This document shows positions 26,374-35,277 of a stretch of DNA of 64,000 nucleotides, one piece after another. The translations under genes and the position numbers were made by a program. The DNA comes from Bifidobacterium colobi (GTDB taxonomy: Bacteria > Actinomycetota > Actinomycetes > Actinomycetales > Bifidobacteriaceae): the NCBI RefSeq assembly GCF_018555455.1, contig NZ_JAFEJU010000003.1:248001-312000 (forward strand), read 5' to 3'. The notes below the pieces were generated by a model. It made no database searches. It saw only the letters and a program-made list of their open reading frames with translations, and was not told where the DNA came from. Position 1 is the stretch's first letter. Each line of letters begins with the position of its first letter.

Positions 26374-28319
26374 CGTGCCTCTCCTTCCTCAGCCGCGTTC
26401 TTCATGCGCTCGGCTTCCTTGGCGGCGGCCTGTTCAAGTTCGGCTTGGCCTGCCGCGGTGTTCTTGGTCTGCGATTCGTAGATGGAGCGGTATTCGTCGC
26501 AGGTCTTGAGCAGTTCCTCGTGCGTACCGCTGGCCATGATGCGGCCTTCGTCCATGACCAGAATCATGTCGGATTCCTGCACCGAAGCCACGCGCTGGGC
26601 GATGATGATCTTGGTGGTGTCCGGGATCTCATGGTGGAAGGCTTCACGAATCAGCTTGTCGGTTTTGGTGTCGACTGCTGAGGTGGAGTCATCCAAGATT
26701 AGGATCTTCGGCTTCTTGAGCAGTGCGCGGGCGATGCACAGTCGCTGGCGCTGGCCACCGGAGACGTTGGTGCCGCCCTGTTCGATGTAGGTGTCGTACT
26801 TATCCGGGAACTCCTGGATGAAGCCGTCGGCCTGGGCGAGCTGGCAGGCGTGGCGAATCTCCTCATCGGTGGCATCCGGGTTGCCCCAGCGCAGGTTTTC
26901 GGCGATGGTACCGGAGAACAGCACGTTCTTCTGCAGCACCATGGCCACTTGGTCGCGCAGGACTTCGAGATCGTATTCGCGCACGTCGCGGCCACCGACT
27001 TTAAGCGAGCCGGCGGAGACATCATAGAGGCGTGGCACCAGCTGCACCAGCGAGGACTTCGCCGAACCGGTACCGCCGACGATGCCGACCGTGGCACCGG
27101 AGGGAATGGTCAGGTTGATATCATCTAGCACCGGCTTTTCGGAGCTGTCGGAGTAGCGGAAGGTCACGTCATCGAATTCGATGGAACCGTCGGCCACGGT
27201 CTTGACCGGGTTCTCGGGGTCGACCACTGTGCTCTTCTCCTGCAATACCTGGCAGATTCGTTCGGCGGATGCCTGGGAGATGATGAACATCACGAAGATC
27301 ATCGACAGCATCATCATGGCCATCAGGATCTGCATGGCGTAGGTCACCAGTGCCGTAAGGTCACCGGTGGTGAGTCCCAGTGCGGCGTTGTTGCCGGAGG
27401 CCACGATCTGCTGGGCGCCCATCCAGGAGATCAGAATCATCGAGGCGTAGATGCAGAACATCATAATCGGGCTGTTGAAGCTCATGATGCGCTCGGCCAG
27501 CGTGAAGTCTTTGAAGATGCGCTTGGAGATGCGGTCGAACTTGTGGATTTCGAAGGATTCACGGTTGTAGGACTTCACCACGCGGATGCCCTGCAGGTTC
27601 TCGTCCACCACGTTGTTCAACGCGTCGTAGGTGTGGAACACGCGCTCGAACACCGGGTGCACCAGCACGGCCAGTCCGCACAGGCCGATGGCAAGGATCG
27701 GGATGCATGCGAGGAATACCATGGAAATCGACGGGCTGATGCGGAACGAGAAGATCCAGGCCACGATGACCATGATCGGGGCGCGCACGCCCATGCGCAC
27801 CATCATGCCGTAGGCCATCTGCAGGTTGGTCACATCGGTGGTCAAACGGGTGATGATGGAGCCGGTGGAGAAGCGGTCGATGTTGGTGAAGCTGAAGCGC
27901 TGCACCTGTTCGAACTGGTCGCGGCGCAGGTTCTTGGCGAAGCCGGCCGCGGCGATGGCGGCGTACTTTCCGGCCAGGAAGCCGCAGGCGAGGGAGACCA
28001 GCGAGCAGATCAGCAGAATCAGACCGAACTTGATGATGGCGGGCATGCTGCCGCCGGTGATGCCCTGATCGATCAGGGTGGCCATGACCGTGGGGATCAC
28101 GATTTCCAGAATGGCTTCGATGAACACGAACAACGGAGCCAGCAGGCTTTCCTTGGTGTATTCGCGCATCGATCCGGCCAATGTGCGGATGATATGCTTC
28201 GGGCGCTCTGGTTCGACGGCTTTGCGCAACCGTTCGATGGCCGCTTCGGTGGCGGCTGCGCTGTCTTCCGCGCTCACGGTGCCGGCTGCGGCATTGCGCT
28301 TGGCTGCGGTATCGCTCAT
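26370..28319 (-). CDS. Heterodimeric ABC exporter, subunit with degenerate ATPase site
   Basis: The 649-residue half-transporter has six membrane helices (from about residue 55) and an ATPase domain with Walker A GGTGSAKS (415-422, the usual last Gly replaced by Ala), canonical signature VSGGQRQRL (about 519) and Walker B ILILDDSTSAVD, where Asp replaces the catalytic Glu. Thus this subunit donates the dead Walker B and the good signature, the classic asymmetric arrangement. It overlaps marR by four bases. Confidence 0.87.
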   Translation of the reverse strand: MSDTAAKRNAAAGTVSAEDSAAATEAAIERLRKAVEPERPKHIIRTLAGSMREYTKESLLAPLFVFIEAILEIVIPTVMATLIDQGITGGSMPAIIKFGLILLICSLVSLACGFLAGKYAAIAAAGFAKNLRRDQFEQVQRFSFTNIDRFSTGSIITRLTTDVTNLQMAYGMMVRMGVRAPIMVIVAWIFSFRISPSISMVFLACIPILAIGLCGLAVLVHPVFERVFHTYDALNNVVDENLQGIRVVKSYNRESFEIHKFDRISKRIFKDFTLAERIMSFNSPIMMFCIYASMILISWMGAQQIVASGNNAALGLTTGDLTALVTYAMQILMAMMMLSMIFVMFIISQASAERICQVLQEKSTVVDPENPVKTVADGSIEFDDVTFRYSDSSEKPVLDDINLTIPSGATVGIVGGTGSAKSSLVQLVPRLYDVSAGSLKVGGRDVREYDLEVLRDQVAMVLQKNVLFSGTIAENLRWGNPDATDEEIRHACQLAQADGFIQEFPDKYDTYIEQGGTNVSGGQRQRLCIARALLKKPKILILDDSTSAVDTKTDKLIREAFHHEIPDTTKIIIAQRVASVQESDMILVMDEGRIMASGTHEELLKTCDEYRSIYESQTKNTAAGQAELEQAAAKEAERMKNAAEEGEAR

Positions 28320-28789
28320 TTACTCTCCTCCTTCATATCCAGTTCGTATGCTCGTTGTGCGGCGTCGATGTTCTCCCGCATGCGCCGGACGCAGTCGCGC
28401 ATGGACGCTTGCTCTTCGGCGGTGATCCCGTTGAGCAGCAGGCGTTCGACGCGCTCGCCGTTGGCTTTGAGATCGGCCACGATGGCATCCGCCTTGTCGG
28501 TGAGCACGATGCGCTTGAGTCTGGCATCATGAGCCACCGGCTCGCGTACGATCAGCCCTTTCTTTTCCATCAGCGTCAGCACGCGCGACGCGGTGGATCG
28601 GGTGATGCAGAACTTCTGCTCAATGGTGTGCTGGTAGACATCGCGGTCACGATTGCGCGCCAGGAAGATGATGATATGGGCGTTGCCGCCGGTGGCCATA
28701 CGGGCTGACTCCGGCATGCTTTCGCCCAGATAACGATCCACGGCTTTGCTCAGTGAGCGCATTTCGACGCTGAGGGCATGATGATCCAT
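28316..28789 (-). CDS. MarR-family regulator of the ABC exporter
   Basis: The 157-residue protein has the MarR winged-helix pattern: FCITRSTASRVLTLMEKKGLIVREP for the recognition helix and start of the wing, then DARLKRIVLTDKADAIV for the wing and following helix. It is translationally coupled to both ABC genes. I chose the ATG at 28789 (GGGGGAGAGCC upstream); an open frame reaches back to 28906 but would cross the operator. It probably represses its own operon through the inverted repeat just upstream. Confidence 0.85.
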   Translation of the reverse strand: MDHHALSVEMRSLSKAVDRYLGESMPESARMATGGNAHIIIFLARNRDRDVYQHTIEQKFCITRSTASRVLTLMEKKGLIVREPVAHDARLKRIVLTDKADAIVADLKANGERVERLLLNGITAEEQASMRDCVRRMRENIDAAQRAYELDMKEESK

Positions 28790-28839
28790 GGCTCTCCCCC
28801 ATTCGATTGTCGTATTGTGTTTGGCGATTATGACGCCAA

Positions 28840-28896
28840 TGCAACTGTTGTATATGCAACGAACTAGTCTAATATGCACCATATACAACAGTTGCA
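28840..28896. promoter_or_regulatory. MarR operator: 17-bp perfect inverted repeat
   Basis: TGCAACTGTTGTATATG (28840-28856) is repeated in exact inverted form at 28880-28896, with 23 bases between. Shorter TGCAAC copies lie at 28855-28860 and 28899-28904. The arms are spaced to flank a promoter for the marR-ABC operon. Confidence 0.7.
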
Positions 28897-28944
28897 CATG
28901 CAACAATCAGCGTGTCGCACACACATAGCCCACACAGCGCAAAA

Positions 28945-28967
28945 GGCTCCCCTCAAGGAGGGGAGCC
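28945..28967 (-). terminator. Terminator of GH3 gene
   Basis: GGCTCCCCTC (28945-28954) pairs perfectly with GAGGGGAGCC (28958-28967) around a 3-base loop. On the minus strand it is followed by TTTTGCG. Confidence 0.8.
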
Positions 28968-28983
28968 ACAATCGTACAGGATT

Positions 28984-31236
28984 TTACTTGGTCAGTTCGG
29001 CGTAGCCGTCAAGCAGGAACTTGGTGACGTCCTTGCCGGCCTCGCCCATCAGCGTGGGCAGCGAATTGATCGGCATGGAATTCAGGAACATGCGCATCAT
29101 GGCGTTATCGGTAAGCTTCGGCAGCGTGCCGGCCTCGCCCGCAGCGGTCAAGTCCTCGACCACCTTGGAGCCTACCGGGTCTGCGGACCATTCGCCGAAG
29201 GTGGACCATTCGGTCAGCGGCTGGGTCTTGCCGTCGCCGTCAAGTTCCACGCTCACCGTCGCGGCGATGTCACGCGAGCTCACGCCGACTTCGATGCCGT
29301 ATTCGCCGGCTTCCACATGCCAGTCGTTGAACTTCTCGGACCAGTAGGCGAACGCGCGTTCGTCAAGGTCGATGGTCACGCTCTTGGATTCGCCGGCCTT
29401 CAGGAACACCTTCGTGAAGCCCTTGAGCTCGTGCACCGGACGTGCCACGTCCGCCTTGCCGGGTGCCACGTAGACCTGCACGGTTTCTGCGGCATCCACT
29501 GCGGAGGTGTTGGTCACGTTGGCGGTCACGGACGCGGTGTTGGCGCCGGTCTTGGCGGCGGAGACATTGGAGACCTCGAAGGTGGCGTAGCTCAGGCCGT
29601 AGCCGAACGGGTAATCGACGGCCTTCTTATAGGTGTCGTAGTAGCGGTAGCCCACGAACACGCCTTCGCCGTAATCCACATGACCTTCCTCGCCCGGCCA
29701 GTTGAGCATGCTCGGGTCGTCGTTGATATCCAGCGGAATGGACTGGGCGAGCTTGCCGGAAGGGCTCACCTTGCCGAAGATCACGTCGGCGAGCGCCGGA
29801 CCACCGGCCTGACCGAGCAGCCAGGATTCCAGAATGCCCTTGGCGTACTGGGCCCACGGGTGCACGGAGACCACGGAACCGTTGGAGAGCACCACGGCCA
29901 CGTTCGGGTTCACTGCTGCGACCTGCTTGAGCAGTGCGATCTGCTTGGCCGGCATGTCGAGGGTTTCACGGTCGAAGCCTTCGGATTCGGCGGCCTCCGG
30001 GAGGCCGAGGAACATGAGCACCTTGTCGGCCTTCTTGGCGGCTTCGACAGCTTCGGCTTCCAGCGCCGGGTCGGCCAGTTCGAGATCAAGCGTGAAGCCC
30101 GGGGCGAAGCTGGCTTCGATGCCGCGCTCGGCGAGCGTGTCGAGGAAGCCGGTCATCTTGGTGGGGGTGATGTGCGAGGAGCCGCCGCCCTGGTAGCGCG
30201 GGGTGCGGGCGAATTCGCCGATGACGGCGATTTTCTCGCCGGCGTTCGGGTCGAGCGGCAGGATCGACTCATCGTTCTTGAGCAGCACCATGGATTCCAC
30301 AGCGGCCTGATGGGCCACCTCGTCGTGTGCATCCACGTCGAAGCGGTAGCCTTCGATGCTCATGGCGGCACGGGCCTTGTTGGTCAGGTCGATCATGCCC
30401 TGAGCCATACGGTCGAGCTGGGCCGGGGAGATACGGCCGTCGCGGGCGGCGTACACCACTTGGTCGTCGGTGTAGCTCGGCGGCATTTCGAGGTTCAGGC
30501 CGGCGTTCAGGGAAGCCACGCGGTCGTGGTCGGCGCCCCAGTCGGACATGACGATGCCTTCGAAGCCCCATTCGTCGCGCAACACGTCGGTGAGCAGCCA
30601 GTGGTTCTGGGCGGAGTGCACGCCGTTGATGCGGTTGTAGGAGCACATGATGGTCCACGGCTGAGCGGTCTTGACGATGTGCTCGAAGGCCGGCAGGTAG
30701 ATTTCACGCAGGGCGCGCTGGCTGATGCGGGCATCCACACGCAGACGGTCGGTTTCCTGATTGTTGGCGGCGAAGTGCTTCAGCGAGGTGCCCACGCCCT
30801 TGGACTGTACGCCGGCGACGATGCCGACCGCTTCATGGCCGGCCAGATACGGGTCTTCGGACCAGTATTCGAAACAGCGGCCGCCGAGCGGGTTGCGCTT
30901 GATGTTCACGCCCGGGCCCAGGATCACGGCGACCTTCTCCTGAATGCATTCCTCGGCCATGGCCTCGCCCACCTGGTGAATCAGCTCCGGGTTCCACGAG
31001 CTGGAAAGACCTGCAGCCGGCGGGAAGCAGGTGGCGGGCACGGAGTTGTCCAGATCGGTTTCGCCGGTGCTGGAGGCCAGGGACTTGCGCAGGCCGTGGG
31101 GGCCGTCGGTGATCATGTAGCCGGGGATGCCTTTGGATTCGACGCCCTGCAGGTGCCAGGCGTCACCGCCGGAGGTAAGGGACGCTTTTTCTTCGAGGGT
31201 CAGGTCCTTGACGGAAGGGTAAGTCTGCTCGCTCAT
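28984..31236 (-). CDS. GH3 beta-glucosidase
   Basis: The 750-residue enzyme is a family 3 glycoside hydrolase without a signal peptide, so it acts in the cytosol. The (beta/alpha)8 domain shows KHFAANNQE (about 153), SYNRINGVHS and the nucleophile in IVMSDWGAD (Asp232). The second domain has VLLKNDESILPL and the GDHE-like ESEGFDRETLDMP loop where the acid/base is expected. A fibronectin III-like domain ends the core (about 570-660). Similar bifidobacterial enzymes cleave beta-glucosides such as gentiobiose or plant glycosides. It is divergent from a TetR gene with a palindrome between them. Confidence 0.88.
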   Translation of the reverse strand: MSEQTYPSVKDLTLEEKASLTSGGDAWHLQGVESKGIPGYMITDGPHGLRKSLASSTGETDLDNSVPATCFPPAAGLSSSWNPELIHQVGEAMAEECIQEKVAVILGPGVNIKRNPLGGRCFEYWSEDPYLAGHEAVGIVAGVQSKGVGTSLKHFAANNQETDRLRVDARISQRALREIYLPAFEHIVKTAQPWTIMCSYNRINGVHSAQNHWLLTDVLRDEWGFEGIVMSDWGADHDRVASLNAGLNLEMPPSYTDDQVVYAARDGRISPAQLDRMAQGMIDLTNKARAAMSIEGYRFDVDAHDEVAHQAAVESMVLLKNDESILPLDPNAGEKIAVIGEFARTPRYQGGGSSHITPTKMTGFLDTLAERGIEASFAPGFTLDLELADPALEAEAVEAAKKADKVLMFLGLPEAAESEGFDRETLDMPAKQIALLKQVAAVNPNVAVVLSNGSVVSVHPWAQYAKGILESWLLGQAGGPALADVIFGKVSPSGKLAQSIPLDINDDPSMLNWPGEEGHVDYGEGVFVGYRYYDTYKKAVDYPFGYGLSYATFEVSNVSAAKTGANTASVTANVTNTSAVDAAETVQVYVAPGKADVARPVHELKGFTKVFLKAGESKSVTIDLDERAFAYWSEKFNDWHVEAGEYGIEVGVSSRDIAATVSVELDGDGKTQPLTEWSTFGEWSADPVGSKVVEDLTAAGEAGTLPKLTDNAMMRMFLNSMPINSLPTLMGEAGKDVTKFLLDGYAELTK

Positions 31237-31386
31237 GGGAACCTCTTTCTTTGAGTTGTGCGATATCAGTCTGTCCGTGCGGTTTGGCTCGGGTTGGCAT
31301 GCGATGCCTTGGCGTATTCACCAGCTAACACATCAACGAACCCGTGCGATGGAATTCTTCCGTGAATCCCAGGTCGTTTTCTCTCG

Positions 31387-31400
31387 ACCAACCGGTTGGT
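31387..31400. promoter_or_regulatory. Palindrome ACCAACCGGTTGGT between GH3 and tetR
   Basis: A perfect 14-bp palindrome sits in the 242-base divergent region between the GH3 gene and the first TetR gene. It is the probable operator of that TetR protein. Nothing else that I can name lies in the region. Confidence 0.6.
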
Positions 31401-31478
31401 AGGTAGATTATCAAATTCATCATCGCAACACGCCAGAATCATTTGAAAACGCTACTAACCGACCGTAAGGTTGCCTTC

Positions 31479-32072
31479 ATGAGCAGCAACTCCCCCACTC
31501 CACAGGCCGACGATCGCCGCAATGCCATCATCGAGGCAACGGTCGATTCCTTCGGCAAGCTCGGCTATTACGGCACCTCCCTGCAGCGCATCGCCACCGA
31601 GGTGGGGCTCACCAAAGCCGGCGTGCTGCACTATGTGGGCAGCAAGGAAGGTCTGCTCAGTCTGGTGCTCAGCGAGGTGTACGACGGGGAAAACTTGGAT
31701 ATCATGACCGCCATGGTTGCCAAGAGCCGGCCGCTTATCGCGGACATGTGGCGCAAGGTCGTAGCCATCAACGCCAAGCGCCCCGCATTGGTGCACATGT
31801 TCTCCACCCTGAGCGCCGAGGCATTGGACCCTGAACACCCGGCGCATGAATACTTTGTCAACCGCGAGCGCCAAACCGTTTCCAGCGCGCTGAACATTAA
31901 TTGGTCCGTGCCCGATGGCGTGAATGTGGAGCACGTATTGCAGGCGGGCCTTTCGATGATGGACGGCATTCAGCTACGATGGCTGCGCTCCCCCGACCAA
32001 GACCTCAACGCCATGTGGGCCGATTGTGAGGAAGTGCTGTTCCCCCTACCGCAATGGAACGGGTACCGGTAG
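31479..32072 (+). CDS. TetR-family regulator (paralogue 1)
   Basis: The 197-residue protein has an N-terminal helix-turn-helix (GYYGTSLQRIATEVGLTKAGVLHYVGSKEGLL, about 30-61). The ligand domain has SAEALDPEHPAHEYF and ends MDGIQLRWLR ... LFPLPQWNGYR. The last Pro-x-Trp-x-Gly-Tyr-Arg is shared with four other TetR proteins in this window. It is divergent from the GH3 gene and probably represses it. A TTG start 12 codons upstream is possible, but the ATG at 31479 has TAAGG upstream. Confidence 0.85.
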   Translation: MSSNSPTPQADDRRNAIIEATVDSFGKLGYYGTSLQRIATEVGLTKAGVLHYVGSKEGLLSLVLSEVYDGENLDIMTAMVAKSRPLIADMWRKVVAINAKRPALVHMFSTLSAEALDPEHPAHEYFVNRERQTVSSALNINWSVPDGVNVEHVLQAGLSMMDGIQLRWLRSPDQDLNAMWADCEEVLFPLPQWNGYR

Positions 32073-32149
32073 GCTCAAGCAACCTCGAGCATCAGCGCAG
32101 CAATCGCTCCGGTAGACAATCGGCCGCAGACATCACTTTGTCCTACGGC

Positions 32150-32800
32150 CTAGCGGTATCCTTCCCACTCCGGCAATGGATAGAAGAAGTCCTCGCACAC
32201 CTTCCAGTGCTGTTCAAGATCAAAATCACGCTCGCCCAGCCAACGCATCTGCAAACCATCCAACGCGCTACCCATCGTGAGATACAAATCGACGAGGGCT
32301 TGTGGATTGCGGTAGCGCTCAGGCACATTCCACGCGACGCTCGCCACGTTCTGGCGACCTTTCAGGCCGCGCTGCGCAAAGTAATCATGGGCGGGGTGCT
32401 GCGGATCCATGGCTTCCGCTCGCAGCACCAAATACAGCTGCGTCAGGCGCGGATTATCCAGCGCCTGCTTGACCGACGTGCGGTAGATGGCGGGGAAGCA
32501 CTGCGGCTTGCCGGTCTGGCGATAATCCTTTGCCATGGAATCCAAGCATGCCTGCGTGGGATTATCCGATTCGAACTGCCCCAGCACCAGCAGCAGCAGT
32601 TCGTTCTTGTTCTTCACATGGCGCAGCATGCCGGCCTGGGTGATGCCGATGCCGTCCGCGATCTCCTGCAACGAGGCGCCGTAGAATCCGCGCTCGGCGA
32701 TGACCTTGGTGGCCTCCCGAATAATCTCCTGCCGACGTTCGTCTCCACTTTTGCGGCGACGAACCGTTCGTCCGGTATCCGATGAGGCAGCGGCAGCCAT
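32150..32800 (-). CDS. TetR-family regulator (paralogue 2)
   Basis: The 216-residue protein starts with a basic arm (RTVRRRKSGDERRQE) and the helix-turn-helix GFYGASLQEIADGIGITQAGMLRHVKNKNELL. The ligand domain has RAEAMDPQHPAHDYF and ends FYPLPEWEGYR, the tail shared by the paralogues. It is divergent from the MFS-esterase-TDT operon and probably binds the 20-bp palindrome between them. The ATG at 32800 follows AAGGGTGATT; an alternative start lies six codons upstream. Confidence 0.85.
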   Translation of the reverse strand: MAAAASSDTGRTVRRRKSGDERRQEIIREATKVIAERGFYGASLQEIADGIGITQAGMLRHVKNKNELLLLVLGQFESDNPTQACLDSMAKDYRQTGKPQCFPAIYRTSVKQALDNPRLTQLYLVLRAEAMDPQHPAHDYFAQRGLKGRQNVASVAWNVPERYRNPQALVDLYLTMGSALDGLQMRWLGERDFDLEQHWKVCEDFFYPLPEWEGYR

Positions 32801-32899
32801 AATCACCCTTTCTTGCAATGCTTCAACAATCTCATACCATCATAGCCGAGCCGCAAAACCCTTGCAGTGCAACGAAACACGCCGTATGCCACCGTTGCG

Positions 32900-32928
32900 T
32901 TGCCGAAAATGGCACCCCTCGCTATCAT
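32900..32928 (+). promoter_or_regulatory. Predicted promoter of MFS-esterase operon
   Basis: TTGCCG (32900-32905) and TATCAT (32923-32928) are separated by 17 bases. The operator palindrome begins nine bases after the -10 element, covering the likely transcription start. Confidence 0.45.
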
Positions 32929-32936
32929 CTCTTTTT

Positions 32937-32956
32937 GTAAGTAAGTACTTACTTAC
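32937..32956. promoter_or_regulatory. 20-bp perfect palindrome, TetR operator
   Basis: GTAAGTAAGTACTTACTTAC is a perfect palindrome just upstream of the MFS gene at 32998 and divergent from TetR paralogue 2. Its length and place are typical of a TetR operator. Confidence 0.7.
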
Positions 32957-32997
32957 TTGAGACAACGGGGTTCTCAGGATTACAAGGAGGTTTCACA

Positions 32998-34290
32998 ATG
33001 TCCACCAACGCACCGAAGACCAAGGCTTGGAGGCCGTGGTTCGTATTCGCAGGCTGCTGCGTACTCTCGTTCATCGGCTTCGGCCTCATCGTCAACACCC
33101 AGGGCCTGTACTTCAACGCGCTGTCCGCCGAGTTCGGCGTCGGCCGCTCCCAGGTCTCGCTGCCGCTCTCCATCGAGCAGATCACCGCAGCCATCACCAT
33201 GCTGTTCGCCGGCGCACTGCTCAAGAAGATCGATTCGCGCATCGTGATCAGCGTCTGCATCGCACTCGCCGGCAGCGTGTTCATTCTCGGCTCCACCTTC
33301 ACCGCCATCTGGCAGTTCGATGTGGCCTTCGCCGTGCTCGGCGTGGCCTACGTGATTCCGATCGCTCTGACTCCACCGGTGCTGCTGTCGAACTGGTTCA
33401 ATAAGAAGCTCGGCACCGTAATGGGCATCGGCATGGGCATCTCCGGCATCGGCGGCGCCATCTTCAACCCGGTCGTCTCCAACCTGATCACCGCCCAGGG
33501 TTGGCGTACCGCCTACCTCATCACCGGCATCGCCGTGCTCGTGTGCATTCTGCCGTTCTCCATCTTCGCGCTGAAGTTCGCTCCGGATCCAACCAAGGGC
33601 GAGCTGCCGTACGGCTACGAGGAGCAGGCCGGCAAGGGCGCTGCAACCAACGCCGCCGCCCAGGGCCTCGACGCCAAGAAGGCCTTCATGACCCGCGCCT
33701 TCATCTTCCTGTCCATTGCCATCATCATCCAGCAGTTCTCCAACTCCCTGCTGCAGCACATCTCCGCCCACGAAGTGCAGTACGGCTTCACCCTTTCCCA
33801 GGGCGCTCTCGTGATGACCGGCACCCTGCTCGGCGCCGCCGCCGGCAAGATGCTCATCGGCATCCTGCTCGACCACCTGAAGCCGGCCGTCGTGGTCTCC
33901 CTGTTCACCTGCATCGGCATCCTCGGCTGGGGCGGCCTGCTGGTCTCCCACATGCAGGCCCTCTCCATCGTGGCGGGTCTCTTCGCCGGCATCGGCCAGG
34001 GCTTCGTGCTGGTCGGCATCCCGTGGGTCATCCGCAACTCCTTCGGCCCGAAGGACTACAGCACCATCCTGTCCATCATCTCGATGTTTGGCTCCTTCGC
34101 CAACGCCGCGTTCACCACCCTGCACGGCACGTTGTTCGACTCCACCGGCAGCTACGTGGTCTCCATCTCCGGCGGCATCGCCATCTACGTGGTCGCCGCA
34201 GCGCTGGTCATCGCAGCATACGCCGGCCGCCCGTTCCACGAGCACAAGGACAAGGAACTGGTCGAAGCCGAAGTGGCAAGCGCAGCATAA
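32998..34290 (+). CDS. MFS transporter, OFA/monocarboxylate-like
   Basis: The 430-residue protein has 12 hydrophobic segments. The start (WFVFAGCCVLSFIGFGLIVNTQGLYFNALSAEF) and LLSNWFNKKLGTVMGIGMGISGIGGAIFNPV are typical of the oxalate/formate antiporter and monocarboxylate branch of the MFS. It differs from the four SLC45-like permeases further down. AAGGAGG precedes the ATG. It is first in an operon with an esterase and a TDT transporter, so an organic acid or acyl-ester substrate is plausible. Confidence 0.78.
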   Translation: MSTNAPKTKAWRPWFVFAGCCVLSFIGFGLIVNTQGLYFNALSAEFGVGRSQVSLPLSIEQITAAITMLFAGALLKKIDSRIVISVCIALAGSVFILGSTFTAIWQFDVAFAVLGVAYVIPIALTPPVLLSNWFNKKLGTVMGIGMGISGIGGAIFNPVVSNLITAQGWRTAYLITGIAVLVCILPFSIFALKFAPDPTKGELPYGYEEQAGKGAATNAAAQGLDAKKAFMTRAFIFLSIAIIIQQFSNSLLQHISAHEVQYGFTLSQGALVMTGTLLGAAAGKMLIGILLDHLKPAVVVSLFTCIGILGWGGLLVSHMQALSIVAGLFAGIGQGFVLVGIPWVIRNSFGPKDYSTILSIISMFGSFANAAFTTLHGTLFDSTGSYVVSISGGIAIYVVAAALVIAAYAGRPFHEHKDKELVEAEVASAA

Positions 34291-34347
34291 CAGCACTCAC
34301 CATCCGCAACCGCACTCTATAAATCTCAGAACAAATAAGGAATAATC

Positions 34348-35277
34348 ATGATTGTCGATCGTCAGGAAGCCATTGATCTGCTGGCCGAGCGCGCCGCACT
34401 GATGGCCAAGAACGATGCGCCGCATCTTGCAGCCCAGCATTTGCCGGAAGGCATCGAAACCATCAAGGACATCCCTTACGTGGATGATGCCCTGTCCGAT
34501 CATCTGCTGGACGTGTACCGCCCGGAAGGCGCTGCCGAAGGCGAGCCGCTGCCGGTGTTCATCGACTTCCATGGCGGCGGCCTCTACTACGGCACCAAGG
34601 AAAACAACCTCTGCCGCGACATGATCCTGGCCGGCAAGGGCTTCGTGGTGGTCAACGCCAACTACCGCCTTGTGCCGCAGGTGAGCTTCTTCGATCAGAT
34701 CGGTGATGCTCTGGCGGTGATGTCTTGGGTCAAGGATCACGTCGCCGAATACCAGGGCAATCCCGATCAGGTGTTCGTCACCGGTGATTCCGCAGGTGCC
34801 ACGCTGGCCATGTATGCGCTGGCCGTCAACAATTCCAAGGTGGTGCGTTCGCGTTGGTTCATGGCTCCCAGCGGCCTGACCCCGCTCGGTTTCGTGGCGA
34901 CCTCCGGCATGTTCCGTCTGGAGGGTGGCGTTTATGAGCCGCTGATCAGCTACTACACCGCCGCCTACTTCACCAAGCCAAGCGAGATCATCGCCATTGC
35001 GCCATACAAGAACGATCTCGACCGCCTGATCGTGGACGGCAACCTGCCTCCCACCTACCTCATCACCAGCGATGAGGATGTGCTCGCCGACAATTCCCTT
35101 GAGCTGGCACGCATCATGGTGCACCGCAACCGCGATTGCGAACTGCGCATGTGGCCGCTCGGCCAAGGCAAGGTTCTGGGTCACATCTTCAACGTGACTC
35201 AGGCCGGCGACGCTTCCAACGCCGAGGCTTTGGAGGTTATTGACGATATCGCTCGATTCGCACGGCGGTATCTGTGA
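34348..35277 (+). CDS. Alpha/beta-hydrolase esterase, HSL family
   Basis: The 309-residue protein has the hormone-sensitive-lipase-type oxyanion motif HGGG (75-78) and the nucleophile elbow TGDSAG (Ser148). An Asp in SDEDVLAD (about 238) and His in VLGHIFNV (about 277) complete the triad. No signal peptide is seen. It lies 57 bases after an MFS gene and overlaps the TDT gene, so it probably acts on an imported ester. AAGGAATAATC precedes the start. Confidence 0.83.
   Translation: MIVDRQEAIDLLAERAALMAKNDAPHLAAQHLPEGIETIKDIPYVDDALSDHLLDVYRPEGAAEGEPLPVFIDFHGGGLYYGTKENNLCRDMILAGKGFVVVNANYRLVPQVSFFDQIGDALAVMSWVKDHVAEYQGNPDQVFVTGDSAGATLAMYALAVNNSKVVRSRWFMAPSGLTPLGFVATSGMFRLEGGVYEPLISYYTAAYFTKPSEIIAIAPYKNDLDRLIVDGNLPPTYLITSDEDVLADNSLELARIMVHRNRDCELRMWPLGQGKVLGHIFNVTQAGDASNAEALEVIDDIARFARRYL

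Noticed and set aside
24355-26481. 708-codon open frame opposite an ABC exporter gene
   Set aside because: It is antisense to a gene with full Walker motifs and has no motif of its own.
28912-31254. 780-codon open frame opposite the first GH3 gene
   Set aside because: It has the same low-complexity antisense composition; the GH3 motifs on the other strand are complete.
32980-34296. 438-codon open frame opposite the OFA-like MFS gene
   Set aside because: Asp/Gly/His-rich antisense composition; the MFS gene has a strong ribosome site and 12 membrane segments.
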